Origin: Arthrobacter sp. AQ5-05
GTDB lineage: Bacteria > Actinomycetota > Actinomycetes > Actinomycetales > Micrococcaceae
DNA length: 35,022 nucleotides
Direction: 5' to 3'
NCBI RefSeq assembly: GCF_003287975.1
Contig: NZ_QMKQ01000035.1
Coordinates: 1 to 35,022, forward strand
Position 1 is the first letter of the stretch, and each line of letters starts with the position of its first letter. This document shows positions 8,722 to 18,042 of the stretch, in pieces. A program made the position numbers and the translations under genes. Below the pieces are notes generated by a model. It searched no databases. It saw only the letters and a program-made list of their open reading frames with translations, and was not told the origin of the DNA.

Positions 8722-9342
8722 ATGTCCGAATTTGAACGCCATTGGCCGGTCACGGTGCAGGGCCCGCGCCTGGTGTTGCGCCCGATGCGCCGCCGCGACA
8801 AGGCCGAATGGATGCATTTGCGCCGCACCAACGAGAAGTGGCTGACCCCCTGGGACGCGACCCTGCCCGAGGGCACCGGATACCCGGCGGACTTCGGGGC
8901 GATGGTCTCCACGCAGAACCGTTCCGCGCGCCTGGGCCAGTGCCTGCCCTGGGTCATCACGCTTCCGTCGCTGCATTCCAAGCACGCCCCGATCGTCGGA
9001 CAGCTGACCGTTTCCTCGATCATGTGGGGAGCGGCGCGCAGCGGATCCATCGGCTATTGGGTCGATGTGCGCCACGCCGGGGAGGGCATCGCGCCGGAGG
9101 CCGTGGCGATGGCGGTGGACCACTGCTTCAAGGCGATGGGCCTGCACCGGATCGAGGTCAACATCCGCCCCGAGAACGGCCCGAGCCTGCGCGTGGTTCA
9201 GAAGCTGGGCTTCCGCGACGAGGGGCTGCGCAAGGACTTCCTGCACATCAACGGAAACTGGGCAGACCACCGCAGTTTCGCGCTGACCGGGCCCGAGGTC
9301 CCGGACGGGATGCTCAATCGGTGGCTGGGCATGACGAAATAG
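8722..9342 (+). CDS. GNAT N-acetyltransferase, RimJ/RimL type
   Basis: A 206-residue acetyl-CoA-dependent acetyltransferase. It begins with the usual strand pair (GPRLVLRPMRRRD). The acetyl-CoA loop is YWVDVRHAGEGIAPEA, followed by the typical RimJ/RimL stretch HRIEVNIRPENGPSLRVVQKLGF. Proteins of this group often acetylate N-termini of ribosomal proteins, but the substrate here cannot be read from sequence. Start 8722 is chosen because a -10 box precedes it by 7 nt. Its position near the cyclo-ligase gene looks like ordinary actinobacterial housekeeping context. Confidence 0.9.
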   Translation: MSEFERHWPVTVQGPRLVLRPMRRRDKAEWMHLRRTNEKWLTPWDATLPEGTGYPADFGAMVSTQNRSARLGQCLPWVITLPSLHSKHAPIVGQLTVSSIMWGAARSGSIGYWVDVRHAGEGIAPEAVAMAVDHCFKAMGLHRIEVNIRPENGPSLRVVQKLGFRDEGLRKDFLHINGNWADHRSFALTGPEVPDGMLNRWLGMTK

Positions 9343-9609
9343 CGACACAAGCACCCCAAACACCCCGAAATACCGGATTTGTCCAGAGTATTGCCAGACA
9401 CACCGGGTCGAATGCGGCATCACACGCGCATGCATGCTTAATGTGGTTGACGTGGACGTTTCACATTGGCAACAAAAGCCCGCGGCAACTTGCGCACGCA
9501 GGGCCGAGGCACCGCCAACGAACCGCCACGACGGAGTAAACCGGCCATAACGACACTGGCCGGGCGGATCCGCCAAAAGAAGTCAGTCGCCAGCCGACGA
9601 AGGAGCAAC

Positions 9610-10455
9610 ATGGCACCGGTAGCATCCCACGCTTCAGCCGCGTCACAGTCGGCTGCGCAGGCGCCCTTGCGGATTTTCTACGACCGCCTGGCCGTTGCCC
9701 TGCTCGGATGCATCGCAGTCCCCACCCTGCTCATCGGCGGGGTGCTCGCCCTGGTCTCGGTGGTCTCCGGCTGGGTTCCGCTGATCGCCCTGCTCGTGGG
9801 CCTGGCCAGCTTCTCCACGCTGCGCGGCCTGGCCGTGCGCGACCGGCGCAAGAAGCTGCTGGCACGCCTGGATGCCACGCGCACCCGTGCCATGGACGCC
9901 GGCCGCACGCCGGCGGCCGAACCGGTGAAGAAGACCGCCGAGGTCTTTGACGCCCAGCCGAACTCCAACAGGCGTCCCCCGCGGCTGACCGTCCAGGAAC
10001 TGCGCGCCGAGGCCCTGCGCATCGCCCACAAGGGCGCGGCCGTCCAGCGACCCGAGGGCTGGGAGCCCACCGAGGTCCCGCTGCCGCAGTACGTCGTGGC
10101 CAACACCGCCAAGCGCCAGGCCCCGGCCCCGCTGGAAGCGGCCGAGGCACCCAAGGCGTCGTCCAACGCGACGCTGCGCGCCCAGGAGGCCGCCGCACGG
10201 CTGGCCGAGGCCACGGGCGCCACCAGCACCGCGGATTCCTCGATTGCCACGCTTCCCGTGGTCCCGGCAACCCCCGTGGTTCCGGAGGCCGAGGATGCCC
10301 CCGCCGCACCCGCGCCGTCGGCCGGATCCGCGCCCTCGACCGCGCCGAAGCCCTCCGCCGAACCGTCCGCGGCCACGGCGCCCCGAACCCCGCGCACCGA
10401 GAAGGCCGCCGACCGCATGAACCTTGACGACGTCATGCAGCGTCGCCGCGCCTGA
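9610..10455 (+). CDS. Membrane protein with long disordered Ala/Pro-rich tail
   Basis: The 281-residue protein starts at ATG 9610, preceded by AGGAG with a 4-nt spacer, which decides the start over the longer frame from 9466. Two adjacent membrane helices (about 25-70) form a hairpin, followed by a basic stretch (VRDRRKKLLARL). About 200 residues of Ala/Pro/Glu-rich low-complexity sequence follow, ending MNLDDVMQRRRA. The short segment RPPRLTVQELRAEALRIAHKG is the only part that looks folded. The tail is probably cytoplasmic given the positive residues after the second helix. Function is unknown. It lies 21 nt upstream of a phosphotransferase gene, probably in one operon. Confidence 0.8.
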   Translation: MAPVASHASAASQSAAQAPLRIFYDRLAVALLGCIAVPTLLIGGVLALVSVVSGWVPLIALLVGLASFSTLRGLAVRDRRKKLLARLDATRTRAMDAGRTPAAEPVKKTAEVFDAQPNSNRRPPRLTVQELRAEALRIAHKGAAVQRPEGWEPTEVPLPQYVVANTAKRQAPAPLEAAEAPKASSNATLRAQEAAARLAEATGATSTADSSIATLPVVPATPVVPEAEDAPAAPAPSAGSAPSTAPKPSAEPSAATAPRTPRTEKAADRMNLDDVMQRRRA

Positions 10456-10476
10456 CCGGATCCACCGGGCGACGCG

Positions 10477-11784
10477 ATGACTGCCGGCGAACCCGGCCCC
10501 GCGCACACGGGGGCAGACGCGGCACGGAATTCCGTTGCCGCAGGCAGTGCGGATGCCGCGCGGATCATCGATGCCGACGCCCGGGAATTTGCCGCCCTGC
10601 CCGCCGCCATCCCCGAGCTGGTGCGCCGGCTGGGCGGCCGCGTGCACACCGGAACCTGGGACTACGAGGCCAACCGGCTGCGCATCCAGCACCGGCCCGG
10701 CGCCGGGATCAGCGCGATGTACCGCATGCCCGCGGGCACCGGGTTCAACGAACTGGGCGTGAGCACCGAGGCGATCCGGGTGCCCGGCGTCGCTGCCACC
10801 CGCGTCTTTGCCACCAACGACGCCCCCGGGGTCGTCGTCAGCGGCTGGATCCACCCCCACGACCCCAAGCTCCCGGCCCTGGCCCTGGCCGCGGACCGGG
10901 CATTCGTGCAGGAAACCTGGGGCGATGCGGAATTGCTCACCAGGCTCAAGACCATCGCGTACCGGCCGCTGCGCCGCGCGGTGCTGCGGGCCACCTTCAC
11001 CACGCGCGGCCCGCTGCGCATCGCGCGGACGATCTACCTGAAGGTGGGCCGGCCCCAGTCGATCGAGGCCCTGAACCGCCGCCACCAGCTGCTGGCCGGA
11101 ACGCCGGTTCCGGTGCCACCGGTGCTTGAACCCGCAATCGCCGGCATCCTGGCCCTGGAGGCCGGGAACGGGGAGTCGCTCTCTGCGGCCATCCGGCCCC
11201 GTTCCGGAGCGGACCTGGATCCCCGTGACTTCACTACCCTGCTCGACGCCCTGCCCGGGTCTGTCATGGCGCTGAAACCCAGGGACGCCTGGAGCGATTC
11301 GACCCGGCGCTACCAGCAGGCAGCGACCCTCGCCCTGCCGCATCGCGCCGGGCGGATCGAGGAGCTCACCGGGAGGATCGAGGCGCATCTTGCCGCCTCC
11401 GACCGCGGCGACAAGGTGCCTGCCCACGGGGACTTCTATGACGCGAACATCCTGTTGGACGGAGGGAAGATCACCGCGCTGCTGGACCTTGACTCGCTGG
11501 GGCCCGGGTACCGGGTCGATGACCTCGCCTGCCTGCTCGGACACCTGGCAATCCTGCCCACACTGGGGGAGAAGAACGACGGCGCCGCCGGTGCCCTGGA
11601 GCGTTTTGCCGCGGTCTTCGAACGCGGCGTGGACCCGCGCGCCCTGTGGGCGCGGTCCGCCGCGGTCGCGCTGACATTGATCGCCGGGTCCCGCGGCCTG
11701 GGCGGGGAACGCTGGCTGCAGGTGGCCGAGGCCCGGCTGCGGGTCGTCGAGGCGCTGGTGCGCCGCGCCGACTCCTGCGCCTAG
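10477..11784 (+). CDS. APH-fold phosphotransferase (aminoglycoside phosphotransferase-like)
   Basis: The 435-residue protein carries the APH-family kinase core: HGDFYDANIL (from His317, catalytic Asp319) followed by a metal-binding LLDLDS (about 335-340), then YRVDDLACLLGHL. The N-terminal half (about 20-190) is an extra domain with RIQHRPGAGISAMYRM, giving a longer protein than simple antibiotic kinases. Antibiotic resistance should not be inferred; many actinobacterial members act on small metabolites. It follows the membrane protein gene by 21 nt. The start has only a weak ribosome-binding site, consistent with translational coupling. Confidence 0.8.
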   Translation: MTAGEPGPAHTGADAARNSVAAGSADAARIIDADAREFAALPAAIPELVRRLGGRVHTGTWDYEANRLRIQHRPGAGISAMYRMPAGTGFNELGVSTEAIRVPGVAATRVFATNDAPGVVVSGWIHPHDPKLPALALAADRAFVQETWGDAELLTRLKTIAYRPLRRAVLRATFTTRGPLRIARTIYLKVGRPQSIEALNRRHQLLAGTPVPVPPVLEPAIAGILALEAGNGESLSAAIRPRSGADLDPRDFTTLLDALPGSVMALKPRDAWSDSTRRYQQAATLALPHRAGRIEELTGRIEAHLAASDRGDKVPAHGDFYDANILLDGGKITALLDLDSLGPGYRVDDLACLLGHLAILPTLGEKNDGAAGALERFAAVFERGVDPRALWARSAAVALTLIAGSRGLGGERWLQVAEARLRVVEALVRRADSCA

Positions 11785-11822
11785 CCGGCGCGGATCAGCC
11801 GGTGCCTGGCCGATGCATTCCT

Positions 11823-11839
11823 GCCCGGTACATCCGGGC
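11823..11839. terminator. Hairpin between convergent genes
   Basis: GCCCGG (11823-11828) and CCGGGC (11834-11839) form a perfect 6-bp stem with loop TACAT. It sits between the stops of the phosphotransferase and Lrp genes and could serve both directions. Confidence 0.4.
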
Positions 11840-12373
11840 CTAGTGGGTTCCGGCCTGGTGCGCGGCCGGAGCCTGGCCGGGTTCCTTCGGCATCGGTCCG
11901 CCCTGTCCCTTGTGGTGGCCGAAGACCAACGTGGTCTCGGTGTGCCCCACGGACTCGTCGGTGGCCAGGTAGTCCAGCACCCAGTCGCGCAAGGCCTCGG
12001 TGGAGCTCACCGCGATGTGCAAGAGGTAGTCGGTGACCCCGGACGTGTGGAACATCGAGAGCACCTCCGGCAGCTGCGGCATCTTCTGCGTGAACTTGTC
12101 GATCAGCACGCGGTCGTGCACCCGCAGCCGCACCGAGATCAGCGCCTGCACGCTGCGCCCGACCGCCGGCAGGCTGACCTCTGCGTGGTACCCGGTGAGC
12201 ACCCCGCGTTCGACCAGTGCACGGGTGCGCAGCAGCGCCGTCGAGGGTGCGATCCCGGTCCGCTGCGCCAGCAACGCATTGCTTATGCGCGCATCATTGA
12301 CCAATTCCTGAATAATCCGACGGTCAACGGCGTCAAGATCAACGGGTTGTTGCGGAAAAGTTGAAGGTGCCAT
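11840..12373 (-). CDS. Lrp/AsnC-family transcriptional regulator
   Basis: A 177-residue protein with an N-terminal helix-turn-helix domain (about 12-65, DLDAVDRRIIQELVNDARIS then AQRTGIAPSTALLRTRAL). A ligand-binding RAM domain follows (about 75-155). The tail is Gly/Pro/His-rich. Lrp-type proteins usually sense amino acids and form dimers or octamers. It is divergent from the Nudix gene, and an amino-acid aminotransferase lies downstream of that gene, so control of this neighbourhood is plausible but not shown. The starting ATG at 12373 is followed by APSTFPQQPVDLD. Confidence 0.93.
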   Translation of the reverse strand: MAPSTFPQQPVDLDAVDRRIIQELVNDARISNALLAQRTGIAPSTALLRTRALVERGVLTGYHAEVSLPAVGRSVQALISVRLRVHDRVLIDKFTQKMPQLPEVLSMFHTSGVTDYLLHIAVSSTEALRDWVLDYLATDESVGHTETTLVFGHHKGQGGPMPKEPGQAPAAHQAGTH

Positions 12374-12441
12374 GCTGATATTCCATCACAGTTGTCCGTG
12401 CTTCGGGAGATTTGGACCCGGGGATTCGGTCGGCGACACCC

Positions 12442-12447
12442 TAAAAT
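12442..12447 (+). promoter_or_regulatory. -10 box for the leaderless Nudix gene
   Basis: TAAAAT is followed by exactly 6 nt and the ATG at 12454, a clear leaderless arrangement in the Lrp/Nudix divergent region. Confidence 0.55.
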
Positions 12448-12453
12448 GGAACA

Positions 12454-12942
12454 ATGACTACCCCTGAACCCCAGGTCCACCGCGGCTTTGACACCCGGCT
12501 TGCCGCCTACGCCGTGGTGGTCCGCGATGGTTCCATCCTGCTGGCGCTGTGGGACATGCGCGGCCGCGACCCTCGATTCGTGCCGCGCTGGACGCTGCCC
12601 GGCGGAGGCGTGGAGCTCGGCGAGGCCATCGCCGCCGGCGCCATCCGCGAGGTCGAGGAGGAAACCGGGTACCGGGTGCGCATCGATGGCCTGCTTTCGG
12701 TGGACTCCGGGGTGATCCCCGCGCACAAGCGCTACAGCGGCACCGAACACCCCATGCAAACCGTCGCGGTGCTCTACTGCGCCACCGTCACCGCAGGAGA
12801 ATTGCGCCACGAGGCCGACGGCACCACCAGCCAGGCCGCCTGGTTCCCCTTGGCGGAGGTCGCCTCGCTGAACCGCGTCGAGCGCGTGGACGCGGCCATC
12901 GCGTTGTACCGGGAAAACCTGCACAAGGAAAGCACCAGATGA
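12454..12942 (+). CDS. Nudix hydrolase
   Basis: A 162-residue hydrolase of a nucleoside diphosphate linked to another moiety. The complete Nudix box, G-x5-E-x7-REVEEETG, is present in GGVELGEAIAAGAIREVEEETGYRV split by the expected spacing, so the metal-binding glutamates are intact. The substrate is not predictable. The stop TGA overlaps the next ATG (ATGA), so translation of the lipoprotein gene is coupled to this one. Confidence 0.92.
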   Translation: MTTPEPQVHRGFDTRLAAYAVVVRDGSILLALWDMRGRDPRFVPRWTLPGGGVELGEAIAAGAIREVEEETGYRVRIDGLLSVDSGVIPAHKRYSGTEHPMQTVAVLYCATVTAGELRHEADGTTSQAAWFPLAEVASLNRVERVDAAIALYRENLHKESTR

Positions 12943-13973
12943 TTCGCACGACCGGGCCCCTGGGCCTGCTGGGCATCGGCGCACTGCTGCTGTCCCTGGC
13001 CGCCTGCACCTCGGGCACCGAGGTGACCACCTCGCAGGCCGCCACGACGCGCGAGCTGGTGCTGGTCCAGGGCCCCGACGCCACCTCCCAGGCACTGGGC
13101 CACGCCTACCGGGACATGCTGGCCGACGCCGGCATCAATGCACGGCTGGCCGACCCGGCCACGGACCCGGTCGAGGAGGTCCTGGCCGGACGGGCCGACT
13201 TCACTGCGGCGGGATCCGGCCTGCTGCTCACCGCCCTGGGCAAGCTGCCCGGCGCGCACGGCCCGGATGCCTCGGCATCGGGGACCTCCTCCGACGCCAC
13301 CGGGCAATCCTCCGCCTCCGAGGGCGCCGGCTCCGGCACCGAATCCAAGTCCGGGGAGGCCGCGGTCGACCCCGGGGACCTGGACGCCGCACAAACCAAG
13401 CGCGAGCTGCACGCCCTGGCACTGGGCGGCTTCGCCGTGCTGGAATCGGCCGACGCCGAACGCACCGGCACCCTGGTGCTCACCGCAGCCACCAGCGCCG
13501 GGGACCAGCTGGTGAACACCTCGGAGCTCGCACCGCTGTGCCCGCAGCTGGAGTTCGGCATCGCCGGAAGCGCCAAGGCGGAACTCACCGCCCAGCTGGC
13601 GGCCAAGCTCGCCTGCCACCCCGAGGCAGTCATCGAGCTGAGCGACGCGCAGGCCCGCGGTGTGCTGCCGGTGATCAGCGACGAGGTCCAGATCCAGGCC
13701 ACCACCCTGGAGAACGCCGGGATCCAGGACAACGCGCTGGTGGTGCTCCAGGGTGCCGAGAAGCTCTTCGCCCCCGCATCCATCACGCCGCTGATCACCA
13801 CCGACGGGGTGGGGCAGGATGCGGTCAAGGCCATCAACAAGCTCAGCTTCGCGCTGAAGCAGGAAGACCTGCTGAACCTCAACCGCATGGTCACCGGCCG
13901 CGACGCGCTGGAACCGGGCATGGCCGCCGCCGACTGGCTCACCGACAAGGCACTGGTCACCGGCCAAAGATGA
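12939..13973 (+). CDS. OpuAC-like substrate-binding lipoprotein (glycine betaine/choline type), orphan
   Basis: The 344-residue protein begins with a lipoprotein signal peptide ending LSLAAC, so Cys23 would be lipidated and the protein anchored outside the membrane. The mature part resembles OpuAC binding proteins: an opening strand ELVLVQGPDATSQALGHAYRDML and a closing segment LNRMVTGRDALEPGMAAADWLTDKALV. An Ala/Ser/Gly-rich low-complexity block (about 106-152) interrupts lobe 1. No permease or ATPase gene lies nearby, so it either serves a transporter encoded elsewhere or only senses its ligand. It overlaps the Nudix stop by 4 nt, and AAGGA lies upstream. Confidence 0.8.
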   Translation: MIRTTGPLGLLGIGALLLSLAACTSGTEVTTSQAATTRELVLVQGPDATSQALGHAYRDMLADAGINARLADPATDPVEEVLAGRADFTAAGSGLLLTALGKLPGAHGPDASASGTSSDATGQSSASEGAGSGTESKSGEAAVDPGDLDAAQTKRELHALALGGFAVLESADAERTGTLVLTAATSAGDQLVNTSELAPLCPQLEFGIAGSAKAELTAQLAAKLACHPEAVIELSDAQARGVLPVISDEVQIQATTLENAGIQDNALVVLQGAEKLFAPASITPLITTDGVGQDAVKAINKLSFALKQEDLLNLNRMVTGRDALEPGMAAADWLTDKALVTGQR

Positions 13974-14060
13974 CGCCGCGGCTTCACACTCGCCGCGGAA
14001 CGCGAGTTGGCTTGCTCACAGTGCAGGCGCGCCCCCGGCCCCCAATGAGAAAGTAGTCCC

Positions 14061-15290
14061 ATGGCAGAATTCAAGCAGTCCACGAAACTCCACAATGTGC
14101 TCTACGACATTCGCGGGCCGCTGCTGGAACACGCCCAGCGCATGGAGGCCGAGGGTCAGCGCATCCTCAAGCTGAACATCGGCAACCCCGCGCCCTTCGG
14201 CTTCGAGGCCCCGGACGCGATCCTCGTGGACATGATGCGCAACCTGCCCAATGCGCAGGGCTACTCGGACTCCCGCGGCATCTTCTCCGCGCGCACCGCC
14301 GTCTCGCAGTACTACCAGACCCGCGGCATCCAGACCATCGGCGTCGACGACGTCTACCTGGGCAACGGCGTCTCCGAGCTGATCACCCTGTCGCTGAATG
14401 CGCTGCTGAACAACGGCGACGAGGTGCTGATCCCGGCCCCGGACTACCCGCTGTGGACCGCCTCGGTCTCGCTGGCCGGCGGCACCCCGGTGCACTACCT
14501 CAACGTCGAGGAAGAGGGCTGGCTGCCGGACCTCGAGGACATGGAAGCCAAGATCACCTCCCGCACCAAGGGCATCGTGGTCATCAACCCCAACAACCCC
14601 ACCGGCGCGGTGTACCCCGCCGAAACCCTCGAGGGCATCCTCGAGCTGGCCCGCAGGCACAAGCTGATCGTGTTCTCCGATGAGATCTACGAGAAGATCC
14701 TCTACGACGACGCGGTGCACATCAACACCGCGGCATTGGCCGACGACGTGCTGGTGCTGACCTTCTCCGGGCTGTCCAAGGCCTACCGGGTCTGCGGCTT
14801 CCGCTCCGGCTGGATGGCCATCTCCGGGCCCAAGCACCTGGCCCAGGACTACATCGAGGGCATCAACCTGCTGACCAACATGCGCCTGTGCGCCAACGTG
14901 CCGGGCCAGCACGCGATCCAGACCGCGTTGGGCGGCTACCAGTCGATCAACGACCTGATCCTGCCCGGCGGGCGGCTGAAGGAACAGCGCGACACCGCCT
15001 TCACGCTGCTCAACGAGATCCCGGGCGTCTCGGTGCAGCAGGCCAAGGGCGCGATGTACCTGTTCCCGAAGCTGGACCGGGAGATCTACCCGATCCACGA
15101 CGACGAGCACTTCGCCCTGGAACTGCTCAAGCGGCAGAAGATGCTCATCACCCAGGGCACCGCGTTCAACTGGGTCGCCCCGGACCACTTCCGGCTGGTC
15201 ACCCTGCCGGCGGTGCGCGACCTGCAGGACGCGATCGGGCGCATCGCCGAGTTCCTGGCGGAGCTTCGCGAGGGCAAGCTCAGCGTCTAG
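14061..15290 (+). CDS. alaA: PLP-dependent alanine-type aminotransferase
   Basis: A 409-residue fold-type I aminotransferase, closest by eye to AlaA/AlaT, which transfer amino groups between glutamate and pyruvate. Visible signatures are LNIGNPAPFGFEAP, NPNNPTGAVYP, the FSDEIYEKILYD strand and the PLP-lysine segment FSGLSKAYRVCGFRSGW. Length is normal. The ATG start is followed by the family-typical MAEFKQSTKLHNVLYDIRGP split. An Lrp regulator lies about 1.7 kb upstream on the other strand. The symbol is given by resemblance; a broader alanine/valine aminotransferase is possible. Confidence 0.88.
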   Translation: MAEFKQSTKLHNVLYDIRGPLLEHAQRMEAEGQRILKLNIGNPAPFGFEAPDAILVDMMRNLPNAQGYSDSRGIFSARTAVSQYYQTRGIQTIGVDDVYLGNGVSELITLSLNALLNNGDEVLIPAPDYPLWTASVSLAGGTPVHYLNVEEEGWLPDLEDMEAKITSRTKGIVVINPNNPTGAVYPAETLEGILELARRHKLIVFSDEIYEKILYDDAVHINTAALADDVLVLTFSGLSKAYRVCGFRSGWMAISGPKHLAQDYIEGINLLTNMRLCANVPGQHAIQTALGGYQSINDLILPGGRLKEQRDTAFTLLNEIPGVSVQQAKGAMYLFPKLDREIYPIHDDEHFALELLKRQKMLITQGTAFNWVAPDHFRLVTLPAVRDLQDAIGRIAEFLAELREGKLSV

Positions 15291-15413
15291 CAGCTGCCGG
15301 CCTTCGGAGGGGCGCGCCCTGTGCCACCATCGGGGTGTTGGGCGCAAAACGCGCACGGGGGTGTCGTACGCTGAAAATCAACCTGCCCCGACCCCCCCAC
15401 GAAAGCGGTACGC

Positions 15414-16289
15414 ATGTCGAAGCACACCAAGGACGCAGCCGGCCCTGTTCCCTTCAACCACCCCGCGCGCCAGGTGTTCGCCGCCTCTCCCGACGTGGTG
15501 CTGGCCGACATCGACCCGGAATCGACCCCGGGGTACGCGGGGGACAAGGCCTCCGGAACCGCGGACCTGGAGGCAATCGGCGAAGTGCTCAGCGAGCTGC
15601 AGGAGAAGTTCTTTGCCGCATCGCGCGCCGGGGCCCCGCACAGCATCCTGCTGGTGCTCCAGGGCATGGACACCTCGGGCAAGGGCGGCATCGTGCGCCA
15701 CGTCATCGGTTCTGTGGATCCGCAGGGCGTCGTGCACCACGCCTTCAAGGCGCCCACCGGGCAGGAGCGGTCCCACGACTTCCTGTGGCGCATCGAACGC
15801 GAGCTGCCCGGTGCCGGGATGATCGGGGTCTTCGACCGCTCGCACTACGAGGACGTGCTGATCCACAAGGTCAGGGCCCTGTCCCCGGAGGCGGAGATCG
15901 AGCGGCGCTACGGCGCCATCAACGACTTCGAGGCCAACCTGGCCGCGGTGCACACCACCGTCATCAAGGTGATGCTGCACCTCTCGAAGGACGAGCAGCG
16001 CGAGCGCCTGGCCGAACGCCTCGAGCGGGCGGACAAGCACTGGAAGTTCAACCCCGGGGACATCGACGAGCGCGAGCTCTGGGACGACTACCAGCAGGCG
16101 TACCAGGTCGCGATCCGGCGCACGCACACCGAGGCGGCCCCGTGGTTCATCGTGCCGGCCAACAAGAAGTGGTACGCCCGCCTGGCCATCGCCTCGCTGC
16201 TGCGCGAGGCCCTGGAGGCCATCGACCCGCAGTGGCCGGCCGCGGACTTCGACGTTGCCGAGCAAAAGCGCCGGCTGGCCGCTTCCTAG
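15414..16289 (+). CDS. ppk2: Polyphosphate kinase 2 family protein
   Basis: A 291-residue PPK2-family phosphotransferase that uses polyphosphate to phosphorylate nucleotides. Walker A is GMDTSGKGG (84-92), with Lys90, and Walker B is FDRSHYED (140-147). The lid segment contains ERLERADKHWKFNPGDIDER, and PWFIVPANKKWYAR is typical of the family. Length matches single-domain PPK2. Whether AMP, ADP or both are used cannot be told from these motifs. A TACGCT box at 15367-15372 may be its -10. It is convergent with xseB, with a GC-rich hairpin between. Confidence 0.92.
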   Translation: MSKHTKDAAGPVPFNHPARQVFAASPDVVLADIDPESTPGYAGDKASGTADLEAIGEVLSELQEKFFAASRAGAPHSILLVLQGMDTSGKGGIVRHVIGSVDPQGVVHHAFKAPTGQERSHDFLWRIERELPGAGMIGVFDRSHYEDVLIHKVRALSPEAEIERRYGAINDFEANLAAVHTTVIKVMLHLSKDEQRERLAERLERADKHWKFNPGDIDERELWDDYQQAYQVAIRRTHTEAAPWFIVPANKKWYARLAIASLLREALEAIDPQWPAADFDVAEQKRRLAAS

Positions 16290-16325
16290 CACCGCCCGTT
16301 TCCGGGCACGGGTGGCATCCCGGTG

Positions 16326-16357
16326 CCGGCACCGGATCTCCTCCGGCCCGGTGCCGG
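16326..16357. terminator. Bidirectional hairpin between ppk2 and xseB
   Basis: CCGGCACCGG (16326-16335) pairs perfectly with CCGGTGCCGG (16348-16357) around a 12-nt loop. It lies between convergent genes and ends one base before the xseB stop. Confidence 0.55.
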
Positions 16358-16358
16358 A

Positions 16359-16595
16359 TCAGGACGCGGGAGCCGAAGGCCCGTTGGGCTCGCGGGCGGC
16401 ATCCAGGCGCGCGGTGGCGCCCTGCAGCCAGGCCTCGCAGCGGGCGGCCAGCGCCTCGCCGCGCTCCCAGAGCCCCAGGGACTGCTCCAGCGTTGCGGCC
16501 CCGGCCTCGAGCTGGGCGACCACGGCCACCAGCTCCTCCCGGGCCTGCTCGTAGCTCAGCGTGGCGATGTCGGTGTTTGCTGCTTCGGTGTTCAC
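16359..16595 (-). CDS. xseB: Exodeoxyribonuclease VII small subunit
   Basis: A 78-residue helical protein with the XseB pattern [20 protein letters not shown] and [22 protein letters not shown]. It partners with XseA to degrade single-stranded DNA. I chose the GTG at 16595, which gives [14 protein letters not shown] lies about 8 nt upstream, and the GTGA overlap with the xseA stop is typical of coupled subunits. The open frame extends much further upstream, but only as a shadow of xseA. The C-terminus (PNGPSAPAS) is disordered. Confidence 0.93.
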   Translation of the reverse strand: MNTEAANTDIATLSYEQAREELVAVVAQLEAGAATLEQSLGLWERGEALAARCEAWLQGATARLDAAREPNGPSAPAS

Positions 16596-17863
16596 GGCGT
16601 TCTTCCTTCTTCCGGGGATTGGCTGTTGGTGACGGTTGCGGCCAGGCGTCCGCGGGCCAGGCGCACCTGGATCCCGATGCCCGCCGGTGCATCCTCGGCG
16701 GAGCGGACGATGCCGCCGTCCTCGAGCTGCACCACCGCGTAGCCGCGGTCCAGGGTCTGCTGCGGGGAAAGCGCGCGCACCTGGGCGCGCAGGTGCCCGA
16801 TGGAGTCGTGGCCGCGCGCCAGCGCCGCACGCATCGCCAGGGTGCTGCGTTGGCCCAGGCGCACCACATCGTCGCGGCGCCCCTCGACGATGGTCCACGG
16901 GTTGGCCAGCACCGGGCGGGCCCGCAGCGAGGCGATGCGCTGGGTCTCGCGCTCCACGTTCCCCCGCACGGCCCGATCCAGCCGGTTCCGCGCCTGCGCC
17001 AGGTTGGCCAGCTCCTCGGCGAGGTCCGGCACCACGCGCTTGGCGGCATCGGTGGGGGTGGAGGCGCGCACGTCGGCCACGTCGTCGAGGATCGGGCGGT
17101 CGGCCTCGTGCCCGATGGCGGAGATGACCGGGGTGGTGCAGGCTGCGACGGCGCGCACCAGGTCCTCGGAGCTGAACGGGAGCAGGTCCTCCAGTGCGCC
17201 GCCGCCGCGGGCGATGATGATCACATCGACGTCCGGGTTCGCATCGAGCTCGCGCAGCGCGGCGGTGACTTCGGCGACGGCGTTGACGCCCTGCACCGCG
17301 GTGTTGCGGATGTCGAAGGCGACCGCCGGCCAGCGCAGCGAGGCGTTGCGGACCACGTCCTTTTCCGCGTCCGAGTCCCGGCCGGTGATCAGCCCGATCC
17401 TGTTCGGCAGCAGCGGCAGCGGCAGCTTGCGTGCCGGGTCGAAGAGGCCCTCGTCGAACAAGGCCCGGCGCAGCCGCTCCAGGCGGGCCAGCAGGTCGCC
17501 CAGGCCCACCGGGCGCAGGTCGAAGGCGTTCAGGGAGAGCCGGCCGGTCTTGGCGTAGAAGCTGGGCTTGACCCGCGCCACCACCCGGGAACCGACCTCG
17601 GGGGCCGTGTCCAGCGAGCGCATCACCGAGGCCCACACCGTCACCGAGAACGAGTAGTCGACATCCACGTCACGCAGCGTGAGGTAGGCGTGCCCGTTGC
17701 GGATGTTGGCCTCCAGCAGCTGGCCCTCCACCCAGGACTCGGGGGAGTTCTCGATGTGCGCCTTGAGCTTCTCGCTGAGCACGCGCAGCGGCCAGGGGTT
17801 CTCCGGCGAGGTGGCCGCGGCGGTGCGCGGCAGCGAACCGTCTTGCTTCTGTGCTTGCTCCAC
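16592..17863 (-). CDS. xseA: Exodeoxyribonuclease VII large subunit
   Basis: The 423-residue catalytic subunit of ExoVII. The OB-fold that binds ssDNA spans about 22-115 ([21 protein letters not shown]). The nuclease domain shows [35 protein letters not shown] and [20 protein letters not shown], all family hallmarks. A helical region follows, then a C-terminal segment with the typical [15 protein letters not shown] chose the GTG at 17863 (VEQAQKQD), with AAGGA upstream. The frame continues to 18004, but that part is Pro/Arg-rich and lies in the divergent promoter region. It overlaps xseB by 4 nt. Confidence 0.94.
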   Translation of the reverse strand: MEQAQKQDGSLPRTAAATSPENPWPLRVLSEKLKAHIENSPESWVEGQLLEANIRNGHAYLTLRDVDVDYSFSVTVWASVMRSLDTAPEVGSRVVARVKPSFYAKTGRLSLNAFDLRPVGLGDLLARLERLRRALFDEGLFDPARKLPLPLLPNRIGLITGRDSDAEKDVVRNASLRWPAVAFDIRNTAVQGVNAVAEVTAALRELDANPDVDVIIIARGGGALEDLLPFSSEDLVRAVAACTTPVISAIGHEADRPILDDVADVRASTPTDAAKRVVPDLAEELANLAQARNRLDRAVRGNVERETQRIASLRARPVLANPWTIVEGRRDDVVRLGQRSTLAMRAALARGHDSIGHLRAQVRALSPQQTLDRGYAVVQLEDGGIVRSAEDAPAGIGIQVRLARGRLAATVTNSQSPEEGRTP

Positions 17864-18042
17864 GTGTGCTGGGCCTTCCTTGCTGCCGGGTCTGCATGGG
17901 CGGGTTGCCGGGCTGCCGGGATTTGCGGCGGCACCGGCTTTCGAAACCACGCCAACACCATTCAAGCAGTAACGTGGGACAAAACGCAGACGGCGGGGCA
18001 ACACCGCCCCGCCCGGGGCCGACCACCAGGAGCGCCACAGCC

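Noticed and set aside
10477-11784. An antibiotic resistance kinase
   Set aside because: The APH fold is present, but the extra N-terminal domain and the housekeeping context give no support for a drug substrate.
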